5,987 bases of DNA from Chloroflexota bacterium (GCA_016875975.1 VGOF01000095.1:1-5987), one strand, 5' to 3'. Shown: positions 1 through 5,905, numbered from the stretch's first letter. The notes: generated by a model from the letters alone, not told the origin. Numbers and translations: made by a program.

Positions 1-495
1 GAATCAGCATCCTGCGAGTGGTGCGAATACCTTGATATTTGCCCCAGGACAAAGCATGGTTTTATGGTCAGGGAGCTTCCGCTGGAAGAATATCTCAGCG
101 AGCCTGGAGTTATCCTGGTCAACAAGTATGCCGAGCTAAAAGCCGAGGCCAGGAGGATAGACGAGGAGATAGACAGGATGAAAGAGAAACTGGTGGACTA
201 CGCAAAAAACAACGACGTAGAGGTAATAAAAGGCAATAACTACAGGGTGTCAGTTAAGTTCTCTGAGAAACTGAAATTCCCGGGCAAAAGAGACGAGGGA
301 CGGGATGAGCTGGAAGGCATCATCAGGGGTGCTGGCAAATGGGATGAGGTGTCAACGTTGGATACCGCTGCGCTGAAGAACGTGGTGGAGGAAGGCCAGT
401 GGGGCCGGGAGTTAGTTGAGCAAGTCATGGAATACGGGACAACAGAACCAAGCTCCACCATCCACCTGTCCAAGTTAAAGGAAGAGGAAGAGTAG
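1..495 (+). CDS. PD-(D/E)XK (RecB/Cas4-like) nuclease family protein, C-terminal part
   Basis: The reading frame is open from base 1 with no stop, so this is the last 164 residues of a longer protein whose start lies upstream; the ATG at 64 is an internal Met. The first visible residues hold Cys5, Cys8 and Cys14 in a CxxC-x5-CP arrangement (CEWCEYLDICP). This is typical of the C-terminal end of the iron-sulfur cluster module in PD-(D/E)XK exonucleases related to RecB, AddB and Cas4, where a fourth Cys lies far upstream next to the nuclease core. A charged helical, probably coiled-coil segment follows (about residues 38-68), then a tail with FSEKLKFP and GKWDEVSTLD motifs, ending in LSKLKEEEE. 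The catalytic core is not visible, so nuclease activity is inferred from the cysteine motif and the tail. The gene converges on fmt with 29 bases between the stops. The family call is fairly secure; a specific role (repair, CRISPR adaptation, phage-derived) cannot be assigned. Confidence 0.72.
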   Translation, partial: ESASCEWCEYLDICPRTKHGFMVRELPLEEYLSEPGVILVNKYAELKAEARRIDEEIDRMKEKLVDYAKNNDVEVIKGNNYRVSVKFSEKLKFPGKRDEGRDELEGIIRGAGKWDEVSTLDTAALKNVVEEGQWGRELVEQVMEYGTTEPSSTIHLSKLKEEEE

Positions 496-524
496 AGGCG
501 CTTTCGCCCCCGCCAGCGTCAAGG

Positions 525-1469
525 TCAAGCCAGAGAGCTGCCGACAAAATCGCGCTGGCCCAGCAGGAATTCCACCGCCGACATCTCCTTCTTACCTTCC
601 AACTGCACCCGCAACAGCCCCAGGATGCCGTCTCCAGTTATCACCCCCACCGGAGCCGGTGATGATTGGGGCAAAGCTATCACCTCCCCAATTTCACCCT
701 TTTTCTCTCCGTCCACAGGAACCGCCTGGATGATTTTTAAGAGCTTGTCCTTCCATCGGGTGTAGCAGCCGGGCCAGGGGTCAAAGGCTCGCACCCGCCT
801 CCACAGCTCCACCGCTGAGAGTTGCCAGTCCATCTCTCCATCCTCTTTGGCTATCTGCTTGGTATAGCTAGCTCGACTTTCATCCTGCGGCTGCGGCGTG
901 ATTCTTCCCTCCAGCCATTGGGGCAGGGTCTCCAGCAATAATCGGGCGCCAATCTGCGCCAGCTTAGTTGTGAGCGACCCCGTAGTATCTTCAGCAGATA
1001 TAGGCACCTTTGCCTGCTTCAGGAGGGGTCCCGTGTCCATGCCGGCATCCAGGAGCATGACGGTAACCCCCGTGGCATCGTCCCCGTGCATAATGGCCGA
1101 TGCTATGGGAGAGGAGCCTCGATATTTGGGTAACAGGGAAGGATGGATGTTAACACAACCGAACCTGGGCAAGCTCAACACCGCCCGAGGCAGGATTTGG
1201 CCGTAGGCTGCCACCACAACCAATTCAGGAGCCAGGCTGGCCAGCTCTTCGACCACCCCCTCACCCCTAAGGCTATCGGGCTGCATCACCCGAATTCCAC
1301 GGGACACGGCAACTTGTTTCACTGGCGAGGCAGCGACATGTCGCCCCCTCCCGGCCTCCTTATCCGGCTGGGTGTAAACAGCAGTGATTTCATACCCATT
1401 CTCGATGAGCAATTCCAGGGTAGGAACAGCGAAATCGGGGGTGCCCATAAATACAATTTTCGGGCTCAC
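525..1469 (-). CDS. fmt: methionyl-tRNA formyltransferase
   Basis: This enzyme transfers a formyl group from 10-formyltetrahydrofolate to Met-tRNA(fMet) in the cytoplasm, giving the initiator tRNA for bacterial translation. The 314 residues match the usual family length. The N-terminal Rossmann-type domain begins KIVFMGTPDFAVP (4-16). The formyltransferase signature NIHPSLLPKYRG runs from 107 to 118 and supplies the catalytic Asn107 and His109; the catalytic Asp is Asp145 in DAGMDTGPLL. The C-terminal tRNA-binding OB-fold domain includes YTKQIAKEDGEMDW and RVRAFDPWPGCYTRW. The start is GTG at 1469-1467, which puts the KIVFMGTPDF strand at the expected position. No Shine-Dalgarno precedes it; a strong promoter sits directly upstream, so translation may be leaderless. 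The gene is monocistronic here, with no def (its usual partner) visible in the window. Confidence 0.97.
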   Translation of the reverse strand: MSPKIVFMGTPDFAVPTLELLIENGYEITAVYTQPDKEAGRGRHVAASPVKQVAVSRGIRVMQPDSLRGEGVVEELASLAPELVVVAAYGQILPRAVLSLPRFGCVNIHPSLLPKYRGSSPIASAIMHGDDATGVTVMLLDAGMDTGPLLKQAKVPISAEDTTGSLTTKLAQIGARLLLETLPQWLEGRITPQPQDESRASYTKQIAKEDGEMDWQLSAVELWRRVRAFDPWPGCYTRWKDKLLKIIQAVPVDGEKKGEIGEVIALPQSSPAPVGVITGDGILGLLRVQLEGKKEMSAVEFLLGQRDFVGSSLA

Positions 1470-1475
1470 GATGAC

Positions 1476-1503
1476 ATTGTAACAATTTCTACCGTTATGT
1501 CAA
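1476..1503 (-). promoter_or_regulatory. sigma-70-type promoter of fmt, probably giving a leaderless mRNA
   Basis: Read on the minus strand there is a perfect -35 hexamer TTGACA (1503-1498), a 16-base spacer, and a -10 hexamer TACAAT (1481-1476) preceded by TGT, which resembles an extended -10 TGn. Six bases separate the -10 from the fmt GTG, so the predicted transcription start falls at or within a base or two of the start codon. There is no room for a 5' UTR or ribosome binding site. Confidence 0.75.
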
Positions 1504-1517
1504 AAACCCCCTTGACA
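1498..1517. repeat. inverted repeat of two back-to-back TTGACA hexamers in the fmt-dnaA divergent gap
   Basis: TGTCAA at 1498-1503 and TTGACA at 1512-1517 form a 6-base inverted repeat around an 8-base C-rich centre. The minus-strand arm is the fmt -35 element. The plus-strand arm is also a perfect -35 hexamer pointing toward dnaA. Its best -10 partners are poor: TACCCT at 1537-1542 with a 19-base spacer, or TATAAA at 1542-1547 with a 24-base spacer. Just beyond it, CCCC (1518-1521) and GGGG (1528-1531) form a small hairpin-like repeat. The arrangement could serve as divergent promoters or as a shared operator; no regulator can be named. Confidence 0.5.
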
Positions 1518-1603
1518 CCCCAAAAGAGGGGCATGTTACCCTATAAAGGTTTCCCGACCATGCCGAAGTTTTCCTTGTTGGCTTACTGTCTCTGAGCATT
1601 ACT

Positions 1604-1631
1604 TTGCCGTAAGTCAACGTGTCCATATACT
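1604..1631 (+). promoter_or_regulatory. candidate dnaA promoter
   Basis: TTGCCG (1604-1609, 4 of 6 to consensus), a 16-base spacer and TATACT (1626-1631, 5 of 6) form a plausible sigma-70 promoter. The expected transcription start near 1638 would give about 40 bases of leader before the dnaA start. A G-rich stretch (AGGCGGGGGA, 1661-1670) could act as a loose ribosome binding site. Matches this good arise by chance, so the call is tentative. The plus-strand TTGACA at 1512 is a competing option. Confidence 0.35.
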
Positions 1632-1677
1632 TGTCTAGGGCTGCTTGCTCATTTATCGGCAGGCGGGGGATTAGTTT

Positions 1678-3147
1678 TTGGTGAATGATAAATTGAGAAC
1701 GGCACGCGAGATTTGGGAAGCAGCTCTGGGCGAACTGCAACTTCAGGTCAATAAATCGAATTTCGATACCTGGCTTAAAGGCACCACAGGCATTAGCCAT
1801 CAGGATGATACTCTGGTAGTTGGCGTACCCAATGTCTTCGTTGCCGATTGGCTAGCCAACCGTCTCTACTCCCTCATCAGCAGGACCCTGGCTAATATAG
1901 TCGGCAAGAGCCTCGATGTCCAATTCGTAGTTCACATCCCCCGCCGGGCTGAGGAGCGCCCTGCCGCTATGACAGATGGCGGAACCAGCACCCTGGTGTG
2001 CCAGCCAACCAAAGACGCCAATACCAGCAAGTGGGACGCCTTCCATTCAATCCTGGATGAAGGACCGAAGGTGAACCATTACAACTCCCGATATACCTTC
2101 GAGTCCTTCGTCACCGGCGAATGCAACCGCATGGCCTATACGGCAGCCCTGGAGGTGGTTGAATCGCCAGGCCAAACCCACAATCCCCTATTCATCTATG
2201 GCGATACCGCCCTAGGCAAGACACATCTGCTACATGCCATCGCCCATGCTGCCGAGGCTAAAGGGCTGCGGACAGTCTGCACCAGCGCTGAGCGTTTCAC
2301 CATCGAGTTCGTTACAGCTATCAAGAGCGGCACCACCCCGAAATTCCGCCACAAGTTCAGGAACTGCGATGTCTTCTTGCTCGATGACCTACACTTCCTG
2401 AGCGGAAAGGCACAAACGCAGGAATGTATCTTCCATACCTTCAACGAGCTGTATGACCAGAACTGCCAGATAGTTATCACCGGCGACCGTCCTCCCAGGG
2501 AACTGACTTCGTTGCAGAAAAAATTGCGCTCCCGCCTTGAGTGGGGACTGGCCGTCAATCTGCAAGCCCCGGAACCGGAAACGCGCCTGGCCATCCTTAA
2601 AGCCAAGGCCAAGCGATTCAAGACCCCGGTTCCGCCAGAGGTGTTGCAGTACCTGGCAAATAACTTCCAGCAGAACGTCCGCGAGTTGGAAGGTGCGCTA
2701 AACCGTGTGGTTGCCTACGCCAAGCTCAGTGGCGCCAGCCTGGATACACGTTTAGCTCGACTCGCCGTCCAGGACCTGCTGCCCCCAGAAGGACATCCCA
2801 CCAGCGCTGGTCCAGCAGAACGCACCATAGAAGCCGTAGCCAGCTACTACGGACTAACTCCACAAGCCTTGAGCGGCAAGAAGAGGGACAAAAAGGCAGT
2901 GTTAGCCCGTCATGTGGCCATGTACCTGTTGCGAGAGCATGATAATTGTGGTCTCACCGAAATCGGCAGGATGCTGGGAAACAGGGACCACTCCACCGTG
3001 CTCCATGGTTGCAGGAAAATAGCCACCGAAATCAACACGGATTCCACTTTAGCCTCGTCTGTTCAGGGTATCCTCCAACAACTGAATATCCACAAATCTC
3101 CAGAACAGCCCACCACCCGTGGGAAAACAACCCCAAAACGTGGATAA
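1678..3147 (+). CDS. dnaA: chromosomal replication initiator protein DnaA
   Basis: DnaA binds 9-base boxes at oriC, melts the origin as an ATP-bound oligomer and recruits the replicative helicase. Domain I spans about residues 10-85 (IWEAALGELQLQVNKSNFDTWL), domain II is a loose linker to about 135, and the AAA+ domain III starts at YTFESFVTGECNRMAY. Walker A is G175-T182 (GDTALGKT), Walker B is VFLLDD (232-237), the arginine-finger region is LRSRLEWG (283-290), and sensor II is NVRELEGALNR. Domain IV carries the DNA-binding signature GLTEIGRMLGNRDHSTVLHG (425-444). The length of 489 residues is normal. Ala178 replaces the Gly usual in the DnaA Walker A (GxxGLGKTH), although GxxxxGKT is intact. 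The start is TTG 1678 or, equally plausible, GTG 1681, since the G-rich stretch ending at 1670 suits both. dnaN is not adjacent; obgE follows. The coding strand is C-rich, unlike the neighbouring genes. Confidence 0.96.
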   Translation: MVNDKLRTAREIWEAALGELQLQVNKSNFDTWLKGTTGISHQDDTLVVGVPNVFVADWLANRLYSLISRTLANIVGKSLDVQFVVHIPRRAEERPAAMTDGGTSTLVCQPTKDANTSKWDAFHSILDEGPKVNHYNSRYTFESFVTGECNRMAYTAALEVVESPGQTHNPLFIYGDTALGKTHLLHAIAHAAEAKGLRTVCTSAERFTIEFVTAIKSGTTPKFRHKFRNCDVFLLDDLHFLSGKAQTQECIFHTFNELYDQNCQIVITGDRPPRELTSLQKKLRSRLEWGLAVNLQAPEPETRLAILKAKAKRFKTPVPPEVLQYLANNFQQNVRELEGALNRVVAYAKLSGASLDTRLARLAVQDLLPPEGHPTSAGPAERTIEAVASYYGLTPQALSGKKRDKKAVLARHVAMYLLREHDNCGLTEIGRMLGNRDHSTVLHGCRKIATEINTDSTLASSVQGILQQLNIHKSPEQPTTRGKTTPKRG

Positions 3148-3319
3148 TGCCCCAGCGTTGTTGATAACTCCCCAGGATTCTGGCATCATCTAGCCATCTC
3201 GCTTAAGTATCATATCCACAAATTAACTTGCCTTATGTACTTCTACTACTACATTATCCTACTATATATTTACAGAAAAGCAGCATAGATTAATAGACAG
3301 AGAGCGATACTGTGGACAA
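3086..3319. other. oriC: candidate chromosomal replication origin (oriC) with a DnaA box cluster
   Basis: Five 9-mers lie one mismatch from the DnaA box TTATCCACA. They are ATATCCACA (3086-3094, +), TTATCCACG (3139-3147, -), TTATCAACA (3159-3167, -), ATATCCACA (3212-3220, +) and TTGTCCACA (3311-3319, -). By my calculation about 0.05 such matches are expected in this length for random even-composition DNA. The first two lie within the dnaA 3' end and the last overlaps the obgE start codon. Between the boxes, roughly 3200-3300 is strongly AT-rich compared with the flanking genes. In the sampled stretches the plus strand changes from C-rich to G-rich across this gap. A position next to dnaA is the classic place for oriC. 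No box is a perfect match, and origin activity is inferred. Confidence 0.68.
3238..3291. other. candidate DNA-unwinding element with DnaA-trio-like triplets
   Basis: Bases 3240-3251 read CTT CTA CTA CTA. The complementary strand therefore reads 3'-GAA GAT GAT GAT-5', the form of the DnaA-trio element described for Bacillus subtilis oriC. The run leads into a very AT-rich tract (ATTATCC, then ACTATATATTTAC) suited to duplex melting. A degenerate box-like TTATGTACT (3233-3241, 3 mismatches) abuts the triplets; the nearest good box ends at 3220. Low sequence complexity means chance similarity is possible. The same AT-rich stretch must also hold the obgE promoter, for which I see no convincing -35/-10 pair. 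Confidence 0.45.
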
Positions 3320-4370
3320 GGTAGAAATCGAGGTTCAGGCTGGAGATGGCGGCGATGGTATTGTTAGTTTTCGCCACGAGAAGTATGTGCCATTTGGTGG
3401 GCCTGATGGAGGGGATGGTGGTCGGGGGGGGAATGTGTATCTGGTGGCTGATAAGAGGCTGACCAATCTAAACGACTTCAGACAAAAGAGGAAGTTCCGG
3501 GCTACTCCTGGCGAGAGAGGTGGAAAGCAGAAAAAACATGGGGCTGACGGTCGTGACCTTGAGATTATGGTGCCCCTGGGAACAACGATTTTGTTGAAAG
3601 AAGACGGGCAGGAGATGCTGCTAGCTGACCTAAAGGAGCACGGTTGGCGGGTGCTGGTGGCTAAGGGAGGAAAGGGGGGACTGGGGAATGTGCACTTTGC
3701 CACCGCTCGGCATCAGGTGCCCAGGAAAGCCACCAAAGGTGAGACTGGTGAAAGAAGGTGGCTGGTACTTGACCTTAAGTTGATTGCTGATGTAGGCATT
3801 GTGGGGTATCCCAACGTGGGTAAGTCTACTTTTCTTGTGGCCGTGTCTCAGGCCAGGCCCAAGATAGCTGACTATGCTTTTACGACACGTGAGCCGGCCC
3901 TGGGTGTGGTGGATGTAGGGATGAAGACCTATGTGCTGTCTGAAATACCCGGGCTGATAGATGGCGCGCACCTGGGAAAGGGATTAGGGCACGAGTTCCT
4001 GCGCCATGTGGAAAGGACCAAGGTCCTGCTTCACCTGCTGGATGGCAGCTCTGAGGATGTGGTGGGCGACATGAAGAAACTGAACAGGGAGTTGACCTTG
4101 TACAAGGCTTCGCTGGCTGACAAGCCTCAGCTTGTGGCCGTGAACAAGATAGATTTGCCAGAGGTTCAGGCCCAACTGCCGCGGTTGCAGCGGGAGTTCA
4201 GCTCGCTGGGCATCAAGGTTTTGTTCGTCTCAGCAGCCGGCAAGCAAGGCCTGGCAGAGCTTCTGGTCATCTTGGCGGAAATGGTGGATAAGGCAAGCGA
4301 AGAACTGGCCGCGACGGAGACACCGGAGTTTGTCTTCCGACCTAGGCCAAAATCGAGGCCGCAGAAATGA
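3312..4370 (+). CDS. obgE: Obg family GTPase, without the C-terminal OCT domain
   Basis: Obg is a large-ribosomal-subunit-associated GTPase involved in ribosome assembly, stress response and growth control. The glycine-rich Obg fold occupies about residues 1-157 (AGDGGDGIVSFRHEKYVPFGGPDGG onward, KGGKGGLGN at 118-126). The G domain follows with G1 GYPNVGKST (165-173), G2 FTT (190-192), G3 EIPG (211-214), G4 NKID (278-281) and G5 SAA (307-309), plus the conserved GLGHEFLRHVERT. Two features are odd. The G3 Asp of DxxG is Glu211, and the switch region reads YAFTTRE rather than the usual YPFTTL. The protein ends at 352 with a basic linker (FRPRPKSRPQK), so the OCT domain found in many longer Obg proteins is absent. 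The GTG start at 3312 fits the family N-terminus and overlaps a DnaA box; only a weak GAGAG (3300-3304) precedes it. It overlaps nadD by 4 bases. Confidence 0.95.
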   Translation: MDKVEIEVQAGDGGDGIVSFRHEKYVPFGGPDGGDGGRGGNVYLVADKRLTNLNDFRQKRKFRATPGERGGKQKKHGADGRDLEIMVPLGTTILLKEDGQEMLLADLKEHGWRVLVAKGGKGGLGNVHFATARHQVPRKATKGETGERRWLVLDLKLIADVGIVGYPNVGKSTFLVAVSQARPKIADYAFTTREPALGVVDVGMKTYVLSEIPGLIDGAHLGKGLGHEFLRHVERTKVLLHLLDGSSEDVVGDMKKLNRELTLYKASLADKPQLVAVNKIDLPEVQAQLPRLQREFSSLGIKVLFVSAAGKQGLAELLVILAEMVDKASEELAATETPEFVFRPRPKSRPQK

Positions 4371-4966
4371 AAATAGGCGTTTTGGGCGGCACTTTTGACC
4401 CTGTGCACCTGGGCCACCTCATGATTGCTGAAGAGGGCAGGAGAAGGCTTGGACTGGAGCGAGTCCTGTTCATCCCTGCAGGGCAGCCGTGGCTTAAGGC
4501 GGATAGGGGGATTACACCAGCAGACCACCGCCTGAAGATGTTGAAACTGGCTATCGCCGGCAGTCCTTATTTTGAGATTTCCACCATAGAGGTGGACAGG
4601 CCTGGGCCGTCCTATGCCGTGGATACCATGGTAGCATTAAGGCAGAAGCTGGGAAAGAAAGCTGAGCTTTCCTTCCTTATGGGCTGGGATAGCCTGGACG
4701 AGCTGCCGCTGTGGAAAGAGCCTGGCAAGCTGGTGCAACTATGCCACATCGGCGCCTTTCCCCGAGCCGGCTATGAAAAGCCTGACCTGTCCATCCTGGA
4801 GAAGTCCATTCCGGGAATCTCGCTGAGAGTGCTCTGGGTGGAGGTGACGCCGGCGGATATCAGCGCATCAGATATCAGAGACAGGGTAGCAGAAGGATTA
4901 CCCATAGTCCACCTGGTGCCTGAGTCAGTGGCCCGTTATATAGAGGAGCACAAGCTGTACCGCTAG
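4367..4966 (+). CDS. nadD: nicotinate-nucleotide adenylyltransferase
   Basis: NadD joins ATP and nicotinate mononucleotide to form deamido-NAD in the cytoplasmic NAD biosynthesis pathway. The 199-residue length is typical. The nucleotidyltransferase signature GGTFDPVHLGH (7-17) carries the HxGH motif. Further family motifs are GPSYAVDT (80-87), GWDSLDELPLW (106-116, usually G-A-D-S), and the C-terminal SASDIRDRVAEG (166-177) with VPESVARYIEEHKLY. The substrate loop reads PAGQPWLK (37-44) where many homologues have PPHK. The ATG overlaps the obgE stop in an ATGA junction, which implies translational coupling. No Shine-Dalgarno of its own is evident. The obg-nadD pairing occurs in many bacteria. 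Confidence 0.95.
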   Translation: MKIGVLGGTFDPVHLGHLMIAEEGRRRLGLERVLFIPAGQPWLKADRGITPADHRLKMLKLAIAGSPYFEISTIEVDRPGPSYAVDTMVALRQKLGKKAELSFLMGWDSLDELPLWKEPGKLVQLCHIGAFPRAGYEKPDLSILEKSIPGISLRVLWVEVTPADISASDIRDRVAEGLPIVHLVPESVARYIEEHKLYR

Positions 4967-4990
4967 GCTCTGTTATGCTGGCATGAGAAC

Positions 4991-5000
4991 AGGAGAGGAG
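4991..5000 (+). promoter_or_regulatory. ribosome binding site that fixes the nitroreductase start
   Basis: The purine run AGGAGAGGAG ends 6 bases before the ATG at 5007. An in-frame ATG at 4983 lies upstream of this site and has no comparable signal, so 5007 is preferred. This is the clearest Shine-Dalgarno in the window. Confidence 0.7.
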
Positions 5001-5006
5001 ACTGAG

Positions 5007-5663
5007 ATGCTGACGGTGATAGACGCCATAAAGAACAGACGTAGCATACGGAAATATAAGCTGGCCCCTGTCCCTGATGAAGTGATACTGGAGCTTCTGG
5101 AGTGTGCCCGCCTGGCGCCTTCGGCGCATAACTCACAGCCATGGCGCTTCGTGGTATTGAAAGATGAGACTATCAGGAAAGAGCTACGGCAGTATGCTTA
5201 TGGGCTGCAGTTTGTCGAGTCTGCGCCTTGCGTCATCGTTTGCTGCGTAGACCTTGGCGCCCATTCCGTGAGGACCACGCGGCGGCGTCTAAAGGAGCTA
5301 CTTGTTGCCGGTGTCCTTGACGATGTCGGGGAGGTGAACTACGACCCGCTAGCCAGTGTAGCCGAAGGCGATGACGCTCATTTGCAGAGGTTCCTGGAAA
5401 GCTGCCGCTTCAATAGTGCCATAGCTACCGAGCATATTGTGCTGGCGGCACTTGCCTTTGGACTGGGCACCTGCTGGATACACATGTTCCAGCCGGGGAA
5501 AGTGCACAAGCTTCTGAAGCTTCCCGATAATATAGTTGTGGTGAGCCTGTTGGCGCTGGGCTATCCTGACCAGAGTCCGCCGCCCCGTCCCCGCCTGCCG
5601 CTGTCAGATATTATACTGACACCAATCCCCCAGGCCTGTTCTCCAGGCATCGAGACCAGGTAA
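5007..5663 (+). CDS. nitroreductase family protein (FMN-dependent)
   Basis: Members are FMN-binding NAD(P)H oxidoreductases with varied substrates (nitroaromatics, quinones, flavins); the physiological substrate here cannot be told. From the ATG at 5007 the protein has 218 residues and starts MLTVIDAIKNRRSIRKY, the classic FMN-phosphate-binding N-terminus (RRSIR, 11-15). APSAHNSQPWRFVV (37-50) is the second conserved flavin-binding segment. SAIATEHIVLAALAFGLGTCWI (137-158) matches the conserved helix and GLGTCWI motif, and LALGYPD (182-188) followed by RPRLPLSDII closes the family pattern. The middle (about 85-130) is charged and diverges from typical short nitroreductases; it may form a variable lid. 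The gene lies 40 bases after nadD in the same direction and may be the last gene of the obgE-nadD transcript. No rho-independent terminator with a U-run follows. Confidence 0.9.
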   Translation: MLTVIDAIKNRRSIRKYKLAPVPDEVILELLECARLAPSAHNSQPWRFVVLKDETIRKELRQYAYGLQFVESAPCVIVCCVDLGAHSVRTTRRRLKELLVAGVLDDVGEVNYDPLASVAEGDDAHLQRFLESCRFNSAIATEHIVLAALAFGLGTCWIHMFQPGKVHKLLKLPDNIVVVSLLALGYPDQSPPPRPRLPLSDIILTPIPQACSPGIETR

Positions 5664-5706
5664 ACGAGACGATAAGGCAACAGCCGTGAGGCAACAGGCA
5701 ACCCAC

Positions 5707-5800
5707 CATGTCATTGCGAGCGAAGCGAAGCAATCTCCGCATGGCAGCAGTGCTCGCCCTAGCTGGGATCGCCACGGGGCTTTGCCCCTCGCGATGACAA
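5707..5800. repeat. palindromic interspersed repeat, copy 1
   Basis: The unit opens with CATGTCATTGCGAG and closes with CTCGCGATGACA. The ends TGTCATTGCGAG (5709-5720) and CTCGCGATGACA (5788-5799) are inverted repeats with one mismatch. Near the 3' end there is a nested hairpin, ATCGC (5768-5772), GGGGC (5776-5780), TTT, GCCCC (5784-5788), GCGAT (5791-5795). The GCGAGCGAAGCGAAGCAATC core is a dispersed non-coding repeat type I recall from many environmental bacterial genomes; family identity is from memory. Minus-strand reading frames across it are typical false genes. Confidence 0.75.
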
Positions 5801-5818
5801 ATGGGGATATTCCTTGCG

Positions 5819-5860
5819 TTGCCAACCCCTGTGTCATTGCCAACCCCCATGTCATTGCGA
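5819..5860. repeat. 18-base tandem repeat, about 2.5 copies
   Basis: Two complete units, at 5819-5836 and 5837-5854, begin TTGCCAACCCC and end TGTCA, differing at two positions. A partial third unit, TTGCGAACC, follows from 5855. Each unit contains the GTCATTG end of the palindromic repeats on either side, so the tandem probably arose by slippage or recombination within repeat ends. Confidence 0.6.
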
Positions 5861-5905
5861 ACCGAAGCTGCGAGCGAAGCGTGGCAGGCAGTGAAGCAAT
5901 CCCTT
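5848..5905. repeat. palindromic interspersed repeat, copy 2 (degenerate)
   Basis: It shares CATGTCATTGCGA (5848-5860 versus 5707-5719), GCGAGCGAAGCG (5870-5881 versus 5716-5727) and GAAGCAATC (5893-5901 versus 5727-5735) with copy 1, in the same orientation. Extra bases separate the blocks. The closing inverted end is not clearly visible, so the copy looks decayed or interrupted. Confidence 0.6.

Noticed and set aside
497..508. GGCG-CTTT-CGCC hairpin between the converging genes as a terminator
   Set aside because: The stem is only 4 base pairs and neither strand has a following T-run, so an intrinsic terminator is not supported.
1143..1800. Open frames crossing the fmt-dnaA gap on both strands
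   Set aside because: They are made largely of antisense fmt or antisense dnaA sequence and run over the promoter region; no start signal or domain supports them.
2946..3164. Plus-strand 72-codon frame overlapping the dnaA 3' end
   Set aside because: It lies out of frame inside the conserved DnaA domain IV coding sequence and shows no independent motif.
3286..3291. TAGATT as a -10 box for obgE
   Set aside because: No acceptable -35 lies at the right distance, and the region is so AT-rich that such hexamers are expected by chance.
3335..3971. Minus-strand open frames opposite obgE
   Set aside because: They are antisense shadows of a glycine-rich gene, giving Pro- and Ser-rich peptides with no recognisable domain.
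5007..5663. Naming the nitroreductase as a specific enzyme or as part of NAD metabolism
   Set aside because: The family motifs give only FMN-dependent oxidoreductase; proximity to nadD does not establish a substrate.
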